Below are positions 41,799-50,555 of a DNA stretch of 64,000 nt, piece by piece. A program made the translations under genes and the position numbers. Position 1 is the stretch's first letter. Each line of letters begins with the position of its first letter. Below the pieces are notes generated by a model. It was not told where the DNA came from and did no database searches. It saw nothing but the letters and a program-made list of their open reading frames with translations. This DNA is from Nocardia sp. CNY236 (GTDB lineage: Bacteria > Actinomycetota > Actinomycetes > Mycobacteriales > Mycobacteriaceae). The DNA lies in the NCBI RefSeq assembly GCF_000482385.1, contig NZ_AXVD01000004.1, positions 124,001-188,000 on the forward strand, read 5' to 3'.

Positions 41799-42806
41799 AT
41801 GTGGCAGCGGAATAGATCGACACTCGAAAGAAATACACGATTCTGGAGTCTGATGCTAGCGGGACTGTTGACCGCGGCTACCGCTCTGGGATCCGGTACG
41901 AGTGCGGCCGAGCCGGTCGATTTCCGCCCAGTCGACGTGCCGACGAATGCCGGTCCGCCGCAGTCCGATCATTTGGCTGCTGCGCGGTATCAGACCGGTC
42001 ATCCGAATTCGACCCCGATGGGCACCAACGATTTCGAGTGTGTGCCCAGCGCTGAGCATCCCCGACCGATTGTGCTCGCACATGGGACCGATTCCACGGC
42101 CTACTCCGATTGGTCGGTGATCGGGCCGCAGCTGGCCGCGGCCGGGTTCTGCGTGTTCGCGCCGAACTACGGCGGCGCGCCGGGTGCCGACAGTTACGGC
42201 ACCGAGGATCTGGTGATGAGCGCCCACCAGGTGGGTGCGTTCGTCGACCGGGTACTCGCGGCCACCGGGGCGAGCAAGGTGGATCTGGTGGGGTTCTCCC
42301 AAGGCGCCACCGTGACGCGTTATTACGTCAACAAGCTCGGTGGCGGCCCGAAGGTCGGGCGGTGGGTCGGCCTGGCCTCGCCCAGCTACGGTGGCGTGAT
42401 GTATGGGTTGGTGCCGATCGCCGCGGCGATTCCGGGTGCTTTGCCGGCGGTCGCCGAGGTGACTTCGCTCGCGGCAGTCCAGCAGGCAGCCGGGTCACCG
42501 ATCATGCTCGATCTCAATGCTGGCGGCGATACCGTCCCGGGTGTGCAGTACGTGACTGTCGGCAGTCGGGTGGACGAAATGATTCAACCATTCGACAACA
42601 TCGCACTGAGAGGTCCCGGGGCGCGCAATATCGTCCTGCAAGACATGTGCCCGGTCAACCTCACTGGGCACTTCCACATGGTGTACGACCCGTTCGTGCA
42701 GCAGCTGCTACTCACCGTGCTCGATCCGAACAACCCAGAGCCCGTGTGTCGGCCGGTGCCGCTCGGCACTGGTATTCCGGAAGTGGTCATCGCCGGGAAT
42801 TCCTGA
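41799..42806 (+). CDS. Secreted alpha/beta-hydrolase lipase
   Basis: A 335-residue exported protein. Residues 1-37 form a signal peptide (basic n-region, hydrophobic LMLAGLLTAATALG core, cleavage near TSAA/E). The mature part begins like actinobacterial class lipases (RPIVLAHGTDSTAYSDW). The nucleophile is Ser167 in GFSQG, and the catalytic His is probably in GHFHMVYDP (291 or 293). PSYGGVMYG is conserved in this lipase group. ATG 41799 gives the best signal peptide, but start codons at 41736, 41757 and 41850 are possible. Physiological substrate unknown. Confidence 0.88.
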   Translation: MWQRNRSTLERNTRFWSLMLAGLLTAATALGSGTSAAEPVDFRPVDVPTNAGPPQSDHLAAARYQTGHPNSTPMGTNDFECVPSAEHPRPIVLAHGTDSTAYSDWSVIGPQLAAAGFCVFAPNYGGAPGADSYGTEDLVMSAHQVGAFVDRVLAATGASKVDLVGFSQGATVTRYYVNKLGGGPKVGRWVGLASPSYGGVMYGLVPIAAAIPGALPAVAEVTSLAAVQQAAGSPIMLDLNAGGDTVPGVQYVTVGSRVDEMIQPFDNIALRGPGARNIVLQDMCPVNLTGHFHMVYDPFVQQLLLTVLDPNNPEPVCRPVPLGTGIPEVVIAGNS

Positions 42807-42813
42807 TCCGATC

Positions 42814-42827
42814 CGCCCTTTCGGGCG
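42814..42827 (+). terminator. Hairpin after the lipase gene
   Basis: CGCCC-TTTC-GGGCG forms a 5-bp stem 7 nt after the lipase stop, followed by GC-rich DNA without a T-run. It may be an intrinsic terminator of the U-less actinobacterial kind. Confidence 0.4.
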
Positions 42828-42908
42828 CCCGCCTTCGCAGCTGCACTCCTTCGAACCCGGATGTGGTGATTCTCGCCACCGGTGGCCGGTCGATCTCCGT
42901 CCTGCTTG

Positions 42909-42943
42909 TAGCCTGATACGAACGTATCCAATACGAACGTATC
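42909..42943 (+). promoter_or_regulatory. Promoter with two adjacent palindromic operators upstream of the MFS exporter
   Basis: A -10-like TAGCCT at 42909-42914 is followed at once by GATACGAACGTATC (42915-42928, arms GATACG/CGTATC) and ATACGAACGTAT (42931-42942, plus C 42943). The two dyads have centres 15 bp apart and cover the likely start site near 42921. This is the form of a TetR-family operator with two dimers. GGAGG at 42949-42953 then precedes ATG 42959. Confidence 0.75.
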
Positions 42944-42958
42944 AAATTGGAGGCAGGA

Positions 42959-44380
42959 ATGGTGCGCCACGAGACCGCTGACGACGTCGGTACCGAGCGC
43001 ACAGGCGCCACTGCGAGCGGGGTCGTACTGGCCGTGGTGTGCGCCGCGCAGTTCATGGTGGTGCTCGACATCTCGGTGGTGAACGTCGCACTGCCGTCGA
43101 TTCGGGACGCCCTCCAGTTCGACCAGGTCGGCCAGCAGTGGGTCGTCAATGCCTACCTCCTGGCGTTCGCTGGGTTCTTGCTGTTAGGTGGGCGGTTGGC
43201 GGACCTGTACGGCCGTCGCAGGGTGTTTCTCAGTGGCCTGGTCATGTTCTGCGGCGCGAGTCTCGTCGGCGGACTGGCGAATTCCGCCGCTACGCTGGTC
43301 GCCGCGCGGGCCGGGCAGGGATTGGGAGCAGCGGTGCTGGCTCCTGCCACGCTGACATTCCTGACGGCGACCTTCCCGGAAGGGCCGACTCGGACCAAGG
43401 CATTGGCGACATGGACCGCGGTGGGCATTGCGGGTGGCACAGCGGGCAACCTCATCGGGGGCGTACTCACCGAGTACCTGTCGTGGCGTTCCATCCTGTT
43501 GATCAATGTTCCGATCGGGGTCGTGGCCGGGCTGTTGACCGTGCGTCACGTGCTTGCCGACCGGCCGGGGAGGACACGCCCGCGGTTGGATGCAACCGGA
43601 GCCGTGCTGGCGACGGCGGGACTGGGTGTGCTGACGTTCGGGATCGCCGAAGCTGCCGACACCGGGTGGACCTCCACGGCGACGATCATCGGGATCGTCC
43701 TCGGCGTCGTATTGTTGGGCGCGTTTGCGATGGTGGAGTCCCGGTTCGCGGTTTCGCCCTTGATCCCGTTGCGATTGTTCGAGATGCGGTCGGTGTCGCT
43801 GGGCAATCTGACCATGCTGCTGGTCGGGGCGTGTCTGTTTCCCATGTGGTTCTTTCTCACCTTGTCGATGCAGAACGTGCTCGGCTACAGCCCGGCGCAG
43901 ACCGGGGTGGCCTTCCTGCCGCACACCGTGGTGGCAATAGTGGTCGGTGCCCGAGTAACTCCCTGGTTGATGCGCCTGATCGACGGCCGGATCGTGATTG
44001 CGGTGGGCTCGGTGCTGGCAGCGGCGGGGTTCGTGTGGCAAGCGCAACTGACAGCGGACAGTGCGTATCTGACCGGGATCTTCGGCCCGGCAATCGTCTT
44101 CAGTATCGGCAACGGGCTACTCAACACCCCGATCACCACGGCCGCCACATCCGGAGTCTCGACCACCGATGCGGGTGCGGCGTCGGGATTGATCAACACC
44201 GCCCGACAGGTCGGCGGCGCGCTCGGATTGGCGGTGCTGGTCACCGTCGCAGCCACACCCACATCAGAGGCGGCGGCTCTGGGCAGCGCCTACAGTCGAG
44301 TGTTCTTCGTGCTGGCTGCAACCATGCTCGGCGTCGCAGCGCTTGCGCTCGCGTTGCCAGCTGGCCGCGACCGGAAGTAG
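42959..44380 (+). CDS. DHA2-type MFS multidrug exporter (EmrB/QacA-like)
   Basis: A 473-residue protein with about 14 hydrophobic helices. FMVVLDISVVNVALPSIRDAL in helix 1 is the DHA2 signature with its membrane Asp, GGRLADLYGRRRVFLSG is MFS motif A, and the PATLTFLTATFP region precedes motif C. It exports drugs or toxic metabolites by proton antiport. ATG 42959 follows GGAGG at short spacing. The double operator upstream implies induction by relief of repression, but no TetR or MarR gene is adjacent. A hairpin terminator follows. Confidence 0.92.
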   Translation: MVRHETADDVGTERTGATASGVVLAVVCAAQFMVVLDISVVNVALPSIRDALQFDQVGQQWVVNAYLLAFAGFLLLGGRLADLYGRRRVFLSGLVMFCGASLVGGLANSAATLVAARAGQGLGAAVLAPATLTFLTATFPEGPTRTKALATWTAVGIAGGTAGNLIGGVLTEYLSWRSILLINVPIGVVAGLLTVRHVLADRPGRTRPRLDATGAVLATAGLGVLTFGIAEAADTGWTSTATIIGIVLGVVLLGAFAMVESRFAVSPLIPLRLFEMRSVSLGNLTMLLVGACLFPMWFFLTLSMQNVLGYSPAQTGVAFLPHTVVAIVVGARVTPWLMRLIDGRIVIAVGSVLAAAGFVWQAQLTADSAYLTGIFGPAIVFSIGNGLLNTPITTAATSGVSTTDAGAASGLINTARQVGGALGLAVLVTVAATPTSEAAALGSAYSRVFFVLAATMLGVAALALALPAGRDRK

Positions 44381-44396
44381 TCGTGATGGTGGGCGG

Positions 44397-44425
44397 CCGG
44401 GCGGAGGGATCGGCACCCCGCCCGG
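44397..44425 (+). terminator. Hairpin terminator after the MFS exporter
   Basis: CCGGGCGG pairs perfectly with CCGCCCGG over a 13-nt loop, 17 nt after the stop. There is no U-tract, as is common in this phylum. It separates the exporter from def. Confidence 0.55.
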
Positions 44426-44485
44426 TCCGCATAGGAGTTGTATCAGCTGTTGGCTGGTGGGTCAGGAATTTCGCCAGAGTATTAC

Positions 44486-44491
44486 TAGAAT
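44486..44491 (+). promoter_or_regulatory. -10 hexamer of def-fmt-rsmB
   Basis: TAGAAT is near the sigma-A consensus. Transcription would start near 44498, giving a ~30-nt leader to GTG 44528. An in-frame GTG at 44501 is also possible as a near-leaderless start. Confidence 0.45.
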
Positions 44492-44527
44492 GAGGCGACC
44501 GTGTTCGTTTGCTATCGGGAGCCGACA

Positions 44528-45094
44528 GTGACCATTCAGCCCGTTCGCCTGTTCGGCGACCCCATCCTGCGCGCCCGCGCGGCAGAGGTCACCACGTTCG
44601 GCTCCGATCTGCGACAGGTGGTCACGGATTTGACCGAGACCATGCACGACGATGGCGGTGTCGGTATGGCGGCGCCACAGATCGGGGTCGGGCTGCGAGT
44701 GTTCGTCTACGACACCGCCGACGCCGCTGGACATGTTGTGAATCCGCACTGGGAGGCCGTCGGTGAGGAGCAACAGGTCGGCCCGGAAGGCTGCCTGTCG
44801 ATTCCCGGTCTGCGCTACGACACCCGACGGGCACAGCGCGTACGTGTGTCCGGCATGAGCGTCGACGGTACTGCGATCGCATTCGAGGCGGAGGGGTTGC
44901 TGGCTCGATGTGTGCAGCACGAGACCGATCATGTGGACGGGGTACTGTTCATCGATCGTCTCGATCCGGCACAGCGTAAGGAAGCGATGCGAGTCATTCG
45001 CGAATCCGACTGGTTCGCTGCGGGATCGACTTCTCGACCCGCGCGTTCGATGAGCGGTGGGGCTCGGCCCAATCCGTTGGGATCGGCTCGCTGA
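44528..45094 (+). CDS. def: Peptide deformylase
   Basis: A 188-residue metalloenzyme removing the N-formyl group from nascent proteins. The three motifs are complete: [19 protein letters not shown] (metal Cys) and QHETDHVDG (metal His pair with catalytic Glu). GTG 44528 ([12 protein letters not shown]) matches homologue starts; a GTG at 44501 would add nine residues. Its stop overlaps the fmt ATG (TGATG), pairing the enzymes that remove and add formyl groups. Confidence 0.96.
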   Translation: MTIQPVRLFGDPILRARAAEVTTFGSDLRQVVTDLTETMHDDGGVGMAAPQIGVGLRVFVYDTADAAGHVVNPHWEAVGEEQQVGPEGCLSIPGLRYDTRRAQRVRVSGMSVDGTAIAFEAEGLLARCVQHETDHVDGVLFIDRLDPAQRKEAMRVIRESDWFAAGSTSRPARSMSGGARPNPLGSAR

Positions 45095-46017
45095 TGCGCG
45101 TGGTCTTCGCCGGCACCCCGGAACCGGCCCTTCCCTCGCTGCAGCGTCTGCTGCGCTCTACGCGACATGAGGTGATCGCTGTGGTCACCCGTCCGGACGC
45201 TGCGTCCGGACGCGGCCGGAGAGTGACTCGGTCACCGGTCGGCAGGTTGGCCGACGAACTCGGCGTCGCGGTGCTCACGCCTCGGCGGCCAGCGGAACCG
45301 GAATTCGTCGCGCAACTCGTCGATCTGGCCCCGGACTGCTGTCCTGTGGTTGCCTACGGCGCACTCCTACCCGAACCGCTGCTCGATATTCCTCGATTCG
45401 GCTGGATCAACCTGCACTTCTCGCTGTTGCCCGCCTGGCGCGGCGCCGCACCGGTGCAGGCGGCGATCGATGCCGGTGACGAGATCACCGGGGCATCGAC
45501 CTTCCGGATCGAGGCCGGACTGGACACCGGGCCGGTATTCGGCACGGTGACCGAGAAGATCGCGGTCACCGATACCACGGGCGCGGTACTGCACCGGTTG
45601 GCCGACAGTGGCGCTCGGCTGTTGGAAGCAACGCTGGATGGATTGGAGGACGGCACGGTGTCCTCGGTAGCCCAGTCCACCGAGGGGGTGTCCTACGCCC
45701 CCAAGGTCGATGCCGCGGCCGCACGCATTCGGTGGGATCAGCCGGCGTTGGCGATCGACCGGCGTATTCGCGCCCTCACCCCGGCGCCGGGAGCCTGGAC
45801 CGAGGTTCAGGGCACTCGGCTGAAACTCGGTCCGGTCGAGATGGTGGACGACGTGTTGCCCCAAGCGGTGGTCGACGTCCGCAGGTCGGGTGTCCATATC
45901 GGCACCGCCACGACTGCGGTGCGGCTCGGTCGCGTTCAGGCGCAGGGCAAGCGACCGATGGCCGCGCTCGACTGGGCTCGAGGCGCTCGTCTGCAGCCGG
46001 GCGTGATGGCGCTGTGA
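45094..46017 (+). CDS. fmt: Methionyl-tRNA formyltransferase
   Basis: A 307-residue enzyme formylating initiator t[18 protein letters not shown] opens the fold; [21 protein letters not shown] carries the catalytic Asn and His, and GLDTGPVF the catalytic Asp. The C-terminal OB domain ([14 protein letters not shown]) binds tRNA. ATG 45094 sits on the def stop. Its own stop overlaps the rsmB GTG (GTGA). Confidence 0.97.
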   Translation: MRVVFAGTPEPALPSLQRLLRSTRHEVIAVVTRPDAASGRGRRVTRSPVGRLADELGVAVLTPRRPAEPEFVAQLVDLAPDCCPVVAYGALLPEPLLDIPRFGWINLHFSLLPAWRGAAPVQAAIDAGDEITGASTFRIEAGLDTGPVFGTVTEKIAVTDTTGAVLHRLADSGARLLEATLDGLEDGTVSSVAQSTEGVSYAPKVDAAAARIRWDQPALAIDRRIRALTPAPGAWTEVQGTRLKLGPVEMVDDVLPQAVVDVRRSGVHIGTATTAVRLGRVQAQGKRPMAALDWARGARLQPGVMAL

Positions 46018-47477
46018 GCGCCGCGCACGACAAGCGTGGCGCCGACAATGGGCGCACACCGCACCGACGTTCGACGTCCGGCCGCAAGAACCGCCCCGAT
46101 GCTCAGCGTCCGGCTCGCCGGGGATCGATGGCAGCACCTCGGGAATCGTTCGATCCGGCGCGCTCGGTGGCGCGGGATGTCCTGCGCGCGGTGCGCGAGC
46201 GCGATGCCTATGCCAATCTCGCCTTGCCGGCGATGCTACGGCAGCGAGGAGTCTCCGGCCGGGATGCAGCGCTGGCGACCGAACTCGTCTACGGTGCCTG
46301 TCGGACGCTCGGACTGCTCGACGAGGTGATCGCGGAGGGCGCGGGCAGATCGATCGAGGCGATCGATGGGCCGTTGTTGGATGTGCTGCGCTTGGGCGTC
46401 TATCAGTTGTTGCGCACCAGGGTCGGCGCACATGCAGCGGTCGATACCTCGGTGGCGATGGTGCGCGCCGAATTCGGCTCGGGTAAGGCCGGCTTCGTCA
46501 ATGCGGTGCTTCGGCGAGCGAGTGAACGAACCACCGAGCAATGGATCGAGGCACTCGCCCCCACGGATCCGGTGGGGCGGGTGGCTTTCGAGTTCGCACA
46601 CCCGGTGTGGATTGCGCAGGCGTTCAGCGATGCGCTCGGAGCCCGTGCGAGCGAACTGCGCGACTTGCTGGCCGCGGACGACGCCCGTCCATCGGTACAC
46701 CTGGTGGCCAGGCCCGGCGACATCACCGCGGAGGAACTCGCCTTGGTGACCGGCGGCGAGGAAGGTCGCTGGTCACCATACGCGGTCTACATGGACGGGG
46801 GTGACCCCGGTGCGCTCGAACCGGTACGCGAGCGGATGGCTGCAGTCCAGGACGAAGGTAGCCAATTGGTCGCGCTTGCGCTGACCCGAGCCGAGCTCGA
46901 CGGACCGGATCGAGGCCGTTGGCTCGATCTGTGTGCTGGACCGGGTGGCAAGGCGGCATTGCTCGGGGCGATCGCCGCGATCGACGGCTTCCGGGTGGAC
47001 GCGATCGAGCCTGCTGAGCACCGTGCCGAACTGGTTCGTAGCGCTGTGCGCGATCTCCCGGTCGAGGTCCATGTCGTCGATGGTCGTGCCAGTGGTTTGA
47101 CCGCGGGATACGATCGCGTCCTGGTGGATGCGCCGTGCTCGGGTCTCGGCGCACTGCGCCGCAGGCCCGAAGCACGCTGGCGCCGCACGCCGTCGGATCT
47201 GCGCGAGCTGGTCGTCTTGCAGCGCGAACTGCTCGCCGCCGCGTGGGACCTGTTGCGTCCGGGCGGTGTCGTGGTGTACTCCACGTGCTCGCCGCACCTA
47301 TCGGAGACCGTGTCGGTTGTCGGTGACGCCGCCCGCCGATTGGGCGTCGAACAACTGGATGCCCGCGATCTACTCCCCGGGGTCGTGGATCTCGGGGACG
47401 GGCCAGGAGCCCAGTTGTGGCCACACCGGCACGGCACCGACGCGATGTTTCTCGCTGCGCTACGCAAGCCACGCTGA
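46014..47477 (+). CDS. rsmB: 16S rRNA (cytosine-C5) methyltransferase RsmB
   Basis: A 487-residue NOL1/NOP2/Sun methyltransferase. Residues 1-45 are a polar basic tail. A NusB-like RNA-binding domain follows ([25 protein letters not shown]... [10 protein letters not shown]), then the SAM domain: [15 protein letters not shown], the [20 protein letters not shown] motif IV with the release Cys, and YSTCSPH with the catalytic Cys. GTG 46014 overlaps the fmt stop. It is convergent with sigF, 18 bp apart. Confidence 0.94.
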   Translation: MSAAHDKRGADNGRTPHRRSTSGRKNRPDAQRPARRGSMAAPRESFDPARSVARDVLRAVRERDAYANLALPAMLRQRGVSGRDAALATELVYGACRTLGLLDEVIAEGAGRSIEAIDGPLLDVLRLGVYQLLRTRVGAHAAVDTSVAMVRAEFGSGKAGFVNAVLRRASERTTEQWIEALAPTDPVGRVAFEFAHPVWIAQAFSDALGARASELRDLLAADDARPSVHLVARPGDITAEELALVTGGEEGRWSPYAVYMDGGDPGALEPVRERMAAVQDEGSQLVALALTRAELDGPDRGRWLDLCAGPGGKAALLGAIAAIDGFRVDAIEPAEHRAELVRSAVRDLPVEVHVVDGRASGLTAGYDRVLVDAPCSGLGALRRRPEARWRRTPSDLRELVVLQRELLAAAWDLLRPGGVVVYSTCSPHLSETVSVVGDAARRLGVEQLDARDLLPGVVDLGDGPGAQLWPHRHGTDAMFLAALRKPR

Positions 47478-47495
47478 GCTGTGGCCGCATCGTCG

Positions 47496-48356
47496 TCATT
47501 CCCGACTGGATTGTTCACGCAGGCGGGCAAGGGTTTTCGATAGAATCCGGGAGACGTGCATCTGGGAGATGCCCATATGCTGCGCGATCTGGGTCTGGGT
47601 CATCGATTCGAAAAACCGCATCGTGAGGATACGCCGTTCCCGTTCGGGCAGGCCGGCCAGCAGTGGCCGGATCGCGACATATTCTTCGACCCTGTCGAAT
47701 TGGGATTCTTCCTCGCCGAGGGTGTCCAGCAACGAGGCGTCGGTGTCGCGGCCGAGGGCGGCGGCGTCGATCGAACTGGGCTGATAGGCGTTGCCTGCGA
47801 TGACGGCTTGGGTGACCTCGTCCGGATCCACCTCCAGCTTCGCAGCGATCTCTTTGGCGGTCGGCGAGCGCCCGAGCGTCTGCGACAGCGAGTCCATGGC
47901 CGCACCGATGCGCAGGTGGGTTTCCTTGATCCTTCTCGGCACGCGCATTGCCCATGTGTTGTCGCGGAAGTAGCGGCGGACCTCACCCATGATGGTCGGC
48001 ACGGCGAAGGACAGGAAGTTGGATCCACGCTCGACGTCGAAGCGGTCCACCGCGTGGACCAAACCGACTCGTGCCACCTGAGTCAGGTCGTCGAACGGCT
48101 CGCCCCGTCCGCTGAATTTTCGGGCGATGTGATCGGCGAGGGGAATGCAGCGGCTGATCAGGTCCGCGCGGAGGGTCGCGCGCTCTGGTGACCCGGCTTC
48201 GCTGGCAGCGAGCTGTTGGAAGAGCAATCCGACATCGTCGTATCCAGCGACGGCGTTGTCGGCCTCGAGGGAGTCGCTGTCGGCAGCCGTGTCCGAGGTG
48301 GTCAAGGTGTCGGCATCGTCGCGCTGGGAGTCGAATACGGCGTCTTCGTCTGCCAC
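47496..48356 (-). CDS. sigF: SigF-type alternative sigma factor
   Basis: A 286-residue sigma-B/F/G family member. After an acidic, variable N-terminus (1-60), region 2 reads PLADHIARKFSGRGEPFDDLTQVARVGLVHAVDRFD and SFAVPTIMGEVRRYFRDNTW. Region 3 follows, and region 4 (LPERERRILTMRFFESMTQTQIAQHMGISQMHVSRILSK) is the -35-binding helix-turn-helix. It closely resembles M. tuberculosis SigF. GTG 48356 overlaps the stop of the anti-sigma gene by one base, so both are made together. The pair stands between rsmB and rpe, which are adjacent in mycobacteria. Confidence 0.93.
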   Translation of the reverse strand: MADEDAVFDSQRDDADTLTTSDTAADSDSLEADNAVAGYDDVGLLFQQLAASEAGSPERATLRADLISRCIPLADHIARKFSGRGEPFDDLTQVARVGLVHAVDRFDVERGSNFLSFAVPTIMGEVRRYFRDNTWAMRVPRRIKETHLRIGAAMDSLSQTLGRSPTAKEIAAKLEVDPDEVTQAVIAGNAYQPSSIDAAALGRDTDASLLDTLGEEESQFDRVEEYVAIRPLLAGLPERERRILTMRFFESMTQTQIAQHMGISQMHVSRILSKTLARLREQSSRE

Positions 48357-48778
48357 TACGCCTTCCCCCGGATCCGACGGAACTCCACCGTTGTCGGATA
48401 TCCGGACACTGTGGTATCGAACGAGTCCTGCGCCGTGTTCACCGTATCGGTGAGGGTCCGAAGGACGTGCCAGCCGAAGCTGCGTTGGTCGGGCAACCCG
48501 GGCTTCGCCGCAATGCCTTCGACCCGGACGAGAAGTTCGCTGATTCCGACGGAGAATCGACAGTTGAGGCTGGTCTCCGGGGCGGCAACGGCAATCAGTG
48601 TCGAGCAGGCCTCGTCGACGGCCAGCCGGATGTCGGCTACTTCGTCCAGCGTGAAATCGCTGAGTAGGACGAGGGTTTCGGCGAGCCCACGCACGATGGG
48701 CAGCTGTGTCACCGACGCGGCCACCCGAATGTCCACCGGGGTGCTGCAGAGCCCCTGTTCCGCCGAAATATTGGTCAC
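48356..48778 (-). CDS. rsbW: Anti-sigma factor RsbW/UsfX
   Basis: A 140-residue GHKL-fold anti-sigma factor. DEVADIRLAVDEACSTLIAVA is the N-box region, with the usual Asn replaced as in mycobacterial UsfX, and SFGWHVLRTLTDTV matches the UsfX C-terminus. It should bind and hold the SigF product encoded directly downstream. GTG 48778 is chosen because a promoter-like TAGCCT ends 8 nt upstream; an in-frame start at 48811 is the alternative. No anti-anti-sigma gene is in the window. Confidence 0.88.
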   Translation of the reverse strand: MTNISAEQGLCSTPVDIRVAASVTQLPIVRGLAETLVLLSDFTLDEVADIRLAVDEACSTLIAVAAPETSLNCRFSVGISELLVRVEGIAAKPGLPDQRSFGWHVLRTLTDTVNTAQDSFDTTVSGYPTTVEFRRIRGKA

Positions 48779-48785
48779 CCTATGC

Positions 48786-48813
48786 AGGCTACCCACTCCT
48801 GAGCAGGACAACC
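48786..48813 (-). promoter_or_regulatory. Promoter of rsbW-sigF, possibly SigF-dependent
   Basis: On the minus strand, TAGCCT (48791-48786) precedes GTG 48778 by 7 nt, giving a leaderless start. The same DNA reads GGTTG (48813-48809), 14 nt, then GGGTAG (48794-48789), close to the mycobacterial SigF consensus GGTTT-N15-17-GGGTA, although the spacer is one short and the -35 has one mismatch. Autoregulation is plausible. Confidence 0.45.
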
Positions 48814-48824
48814 CTCGCGCGGGC

Positions 48825-48830
48825 TACACT
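48825..48830 (+). promoter_or_regulatory. -10 hexamer TACACT of rpe
   Basis: TACACT is 8 nt before GTG 48839 with no Shine-Dalgarno sequence, a leaderless-type start. It lies back to back with the rsbW promoter within 60 bp. Confidence 0.45.
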
Positions 48831-48838
48831 GCCGCGTT

Positions 48839-49531
48839 GTGCCCCATTCGAGTTACCCGCGTCCGGCAGCGCCGATGATCGCGCCGTCCATCCTGTCCGC
48901 CGACTTCGCCCATCTTGCCGACGAGGCGCAGGCCGTAACCGGGGCCGACTGGTTGCACATCGATGTGATGGATGCGCACTTCGTACCGAACCTCACAATC
49001 GGTCTGCCGGTGGTCCAGAGTTTGCTGAAAGTGACCGAAATTCCGCTGGACTGCCATCTGATGATCGAAGACCCCGGTCGCTGGGCGCCGACGTACGCCG
49101 AAGCGGGTGCGTACAACGTGACATTCCATGTGGAGGCGGCCGACGATCCGATTGCCGTCGCGCGCGATATCCGCGCCGCGGGCGCCAAGGCTGGGCTTTC
49201 GGTGAAACCCGACACCCCGATCGAACCGTACCTGGAGATCCTGCGTGAGTTCGATACATTGCTCGTGATGAGCGTGGAGCCGGGTTTCGGCGGGCAGTCG
49301 TTCATTCCACGAGTTCTGGCGAAAGCGCGCACGGTGCGCAACCTGGTCGATTCCGGTGAACTACAGCTGTTGGTCGAAATCGACGGCGGCATCAATGCCG
49401 ACACCATCGAGGCGGCTGCGGAGGCCGGGGTCGACTGCTTCGTTGCCGGGTCGGCGGTCTACAACACCGCTGATCCTGCGGCCACCGTCCAGACATTGCG
49501 TGGGCAGGCCGCGGCGGTTCGCACGCACTGA
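48839..49531 (+). CDS. rpe: Ribulose-phosphate 3-epimerase
   Basis: A 230-residue TIM-barrel enzyme of the pentose phosphate pathway. [35 protein letters not shown] and [13 protein letters not shown] are diagnostic and include the metal His/Asp residues; [10 protein letters not shown] holds the last Asp. GTG 48839 gives a short extra N-terminus before the conserved IAPSIL. In mycobacteria ribD follows; here a repeat cluster and ribE follow. Confidence 0.96.
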   Translation: MPHSSYPRPAAPMIAPSILSADFAHLADEAQAVTGADWLHIDVMDAHFVPNLTIGLPVVQSLLKVTEIPLDCHLMIEDPGRWAPTYAEAGAYNVTFHVEAADDPIAVARDIRAAGAKAGLSVKPDTPIEPYLEILREFDTLLVMSVEPGFGGQSFIPRVLAKARTVRNLVDSGELQLLVEIDGGINADTIEAAAEAGVDCFVAGSAVYNTADPAATVQTLRGQAAAVRTH

Positions 49532-49570
49532 GTGTTCCCTTCGGGCGCGAGTGGGTCCGGCTCCGCCGTC

Positions 49571-49636
49571 GTGACCAGAAATGTGGACATGGCGTGACCA
49601 GAAATGTAGACATGCGTGACCTGAAACGTATACATG
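49571..49636 (+). repeat. Three 21-bp direct repeats between rpe and ribE
   Basis: Units at 49571-49591, 49594-49614 and 49616-49636 share the pattern GTGACC(A/T)GAAA(T/C)GTRKACATG. Units 1 and 2 differ at one base, while unit 3 differs from unit 2 at three. Spacers are 2 and 1 bp. Reiterated motifs of this size resemble transposase-binding sites at the ends of IS21/IS481-type elements, but no transposase is present. The 263-bp gap (49532-49794) holds no gene, and no FMN riboswitch signature was seen. Confidence 0.85.
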
Positions 49637-49794
49637 GTCTGTCGTGAAGGTCGCCTGCGATGATCACTCGACCGGGACGGTCCGGCTGCGTGGACTCGCT
49701 GCCGCTAGGGTGGCAGGGCGCGGAACCGAAGTGCTCCGCTGCGTGGCTCGGCAGTGAGCACGACAACGATGCGACAAGCAGGGAGTCAGGGCGA

Positions 49795-50418
49795 ATGTTC
49801 ACAGGCATCGTCGAGGAACTCGGCGAGATCGTCGCCAGCGAACAGTTGGCCGATGCGGCGCGACTGACGATCAGGGGTGGGCTGGTGACCTCTGATGCCC
49901 GACATGGAGATTCGATCGCGGTGAACGGGGTGTGTCTGACAGTTGTCGAGGTGGTCGGCGGCGACGCGTTCACCGTCGACGTCATGGCCGAGACGCTCGA
50001 GCGGTCGAGTCTCGGCGGGTTGAACATAGGCGCCGCAGTGAACCTGGAGCGTGCGGCCGCATTGCACAGCAGACTCGGTGGGCACCTGGTCCAGGGGCAC
50101 GTCGACGGCACCGGCGTGGTGCTTTCGCGAACGCCTTCCGAGAACTGGGAGGTGGTTCGGATCTCCCTGCCGGGAAATCTCGCCCGCTACGTCGTGCACA
50201 AGGGTTCGATCACCGTCGATGGCATCTCGCTGACGGTGTCCGGTCTGGGCGTCTCGGAGGAGCCTGGCGAAACCGCTGGTCGGGACTGGTTCGAGGTGTC
50301 CCTGATCCCCACCACGCTGGCGCTGACCACTCTGGGTGCGGCCGGCGTCGGGGCTACGGTGAACCTGGAAGTCGATGTGATCGCCAAGTATGTCGAGCGG
50401 CTTCGGCAACGCGGCTGA
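49795..50418 (+). CDS. ribE: Riboflavin synthase alpha chain
   Basis: A 207-residue enzyme dismutating lumazine to riboflavin. It starts with the invariant MFTGIVEELG and has two tandem lumazine-binding barrels: DSIAVNGVCLTVVEV plus FTVDVMAETLERSSLG, and GGHLVQGHVDGTG plus GSITVDGISLTV. ATG 49795 is fixed by that N-terminus; open frame upstream from 49660 is not conserved. It is followed by a 137-bp gap and ribBA. Confidence 0.97.
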   Translation: MFTGIVEELGEIVASEQLADAARLTIRGGLVTSDARHGDSIAVNGVCLTVVEVVGGDAFTVDVMAETLERSSLGGLNIGAAVNLERAAALHSRLGGHLVQGHVDGTGVVLSRTPSENWEVVRISLPGNLARYVVHKGSITVDGISLTVSGLGVSEEPGETAGRDWFEVSLIPTTLALTTLGAAGVGATVNLEVDVIAKYVERLRQRG

Positions 50419-50555
50419 CCGATGTCGGGTGCGCGGTTCGTCGTCATCCACGGCTTCGGGCTGCGGGGCGGTGGTGAACCTGCCGCGCCGCAACCGGGAC
50501 GAATCGCGCACAGTACTGTGGTAGGGCACCCTTTTCGAGATGGAGCACAGTTGAC

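Noticed and set aside
49637..49794. FMN riboswitch upstream of ribE
   Set aside because: None of the conserved RFN helices could be matched in the sequence.
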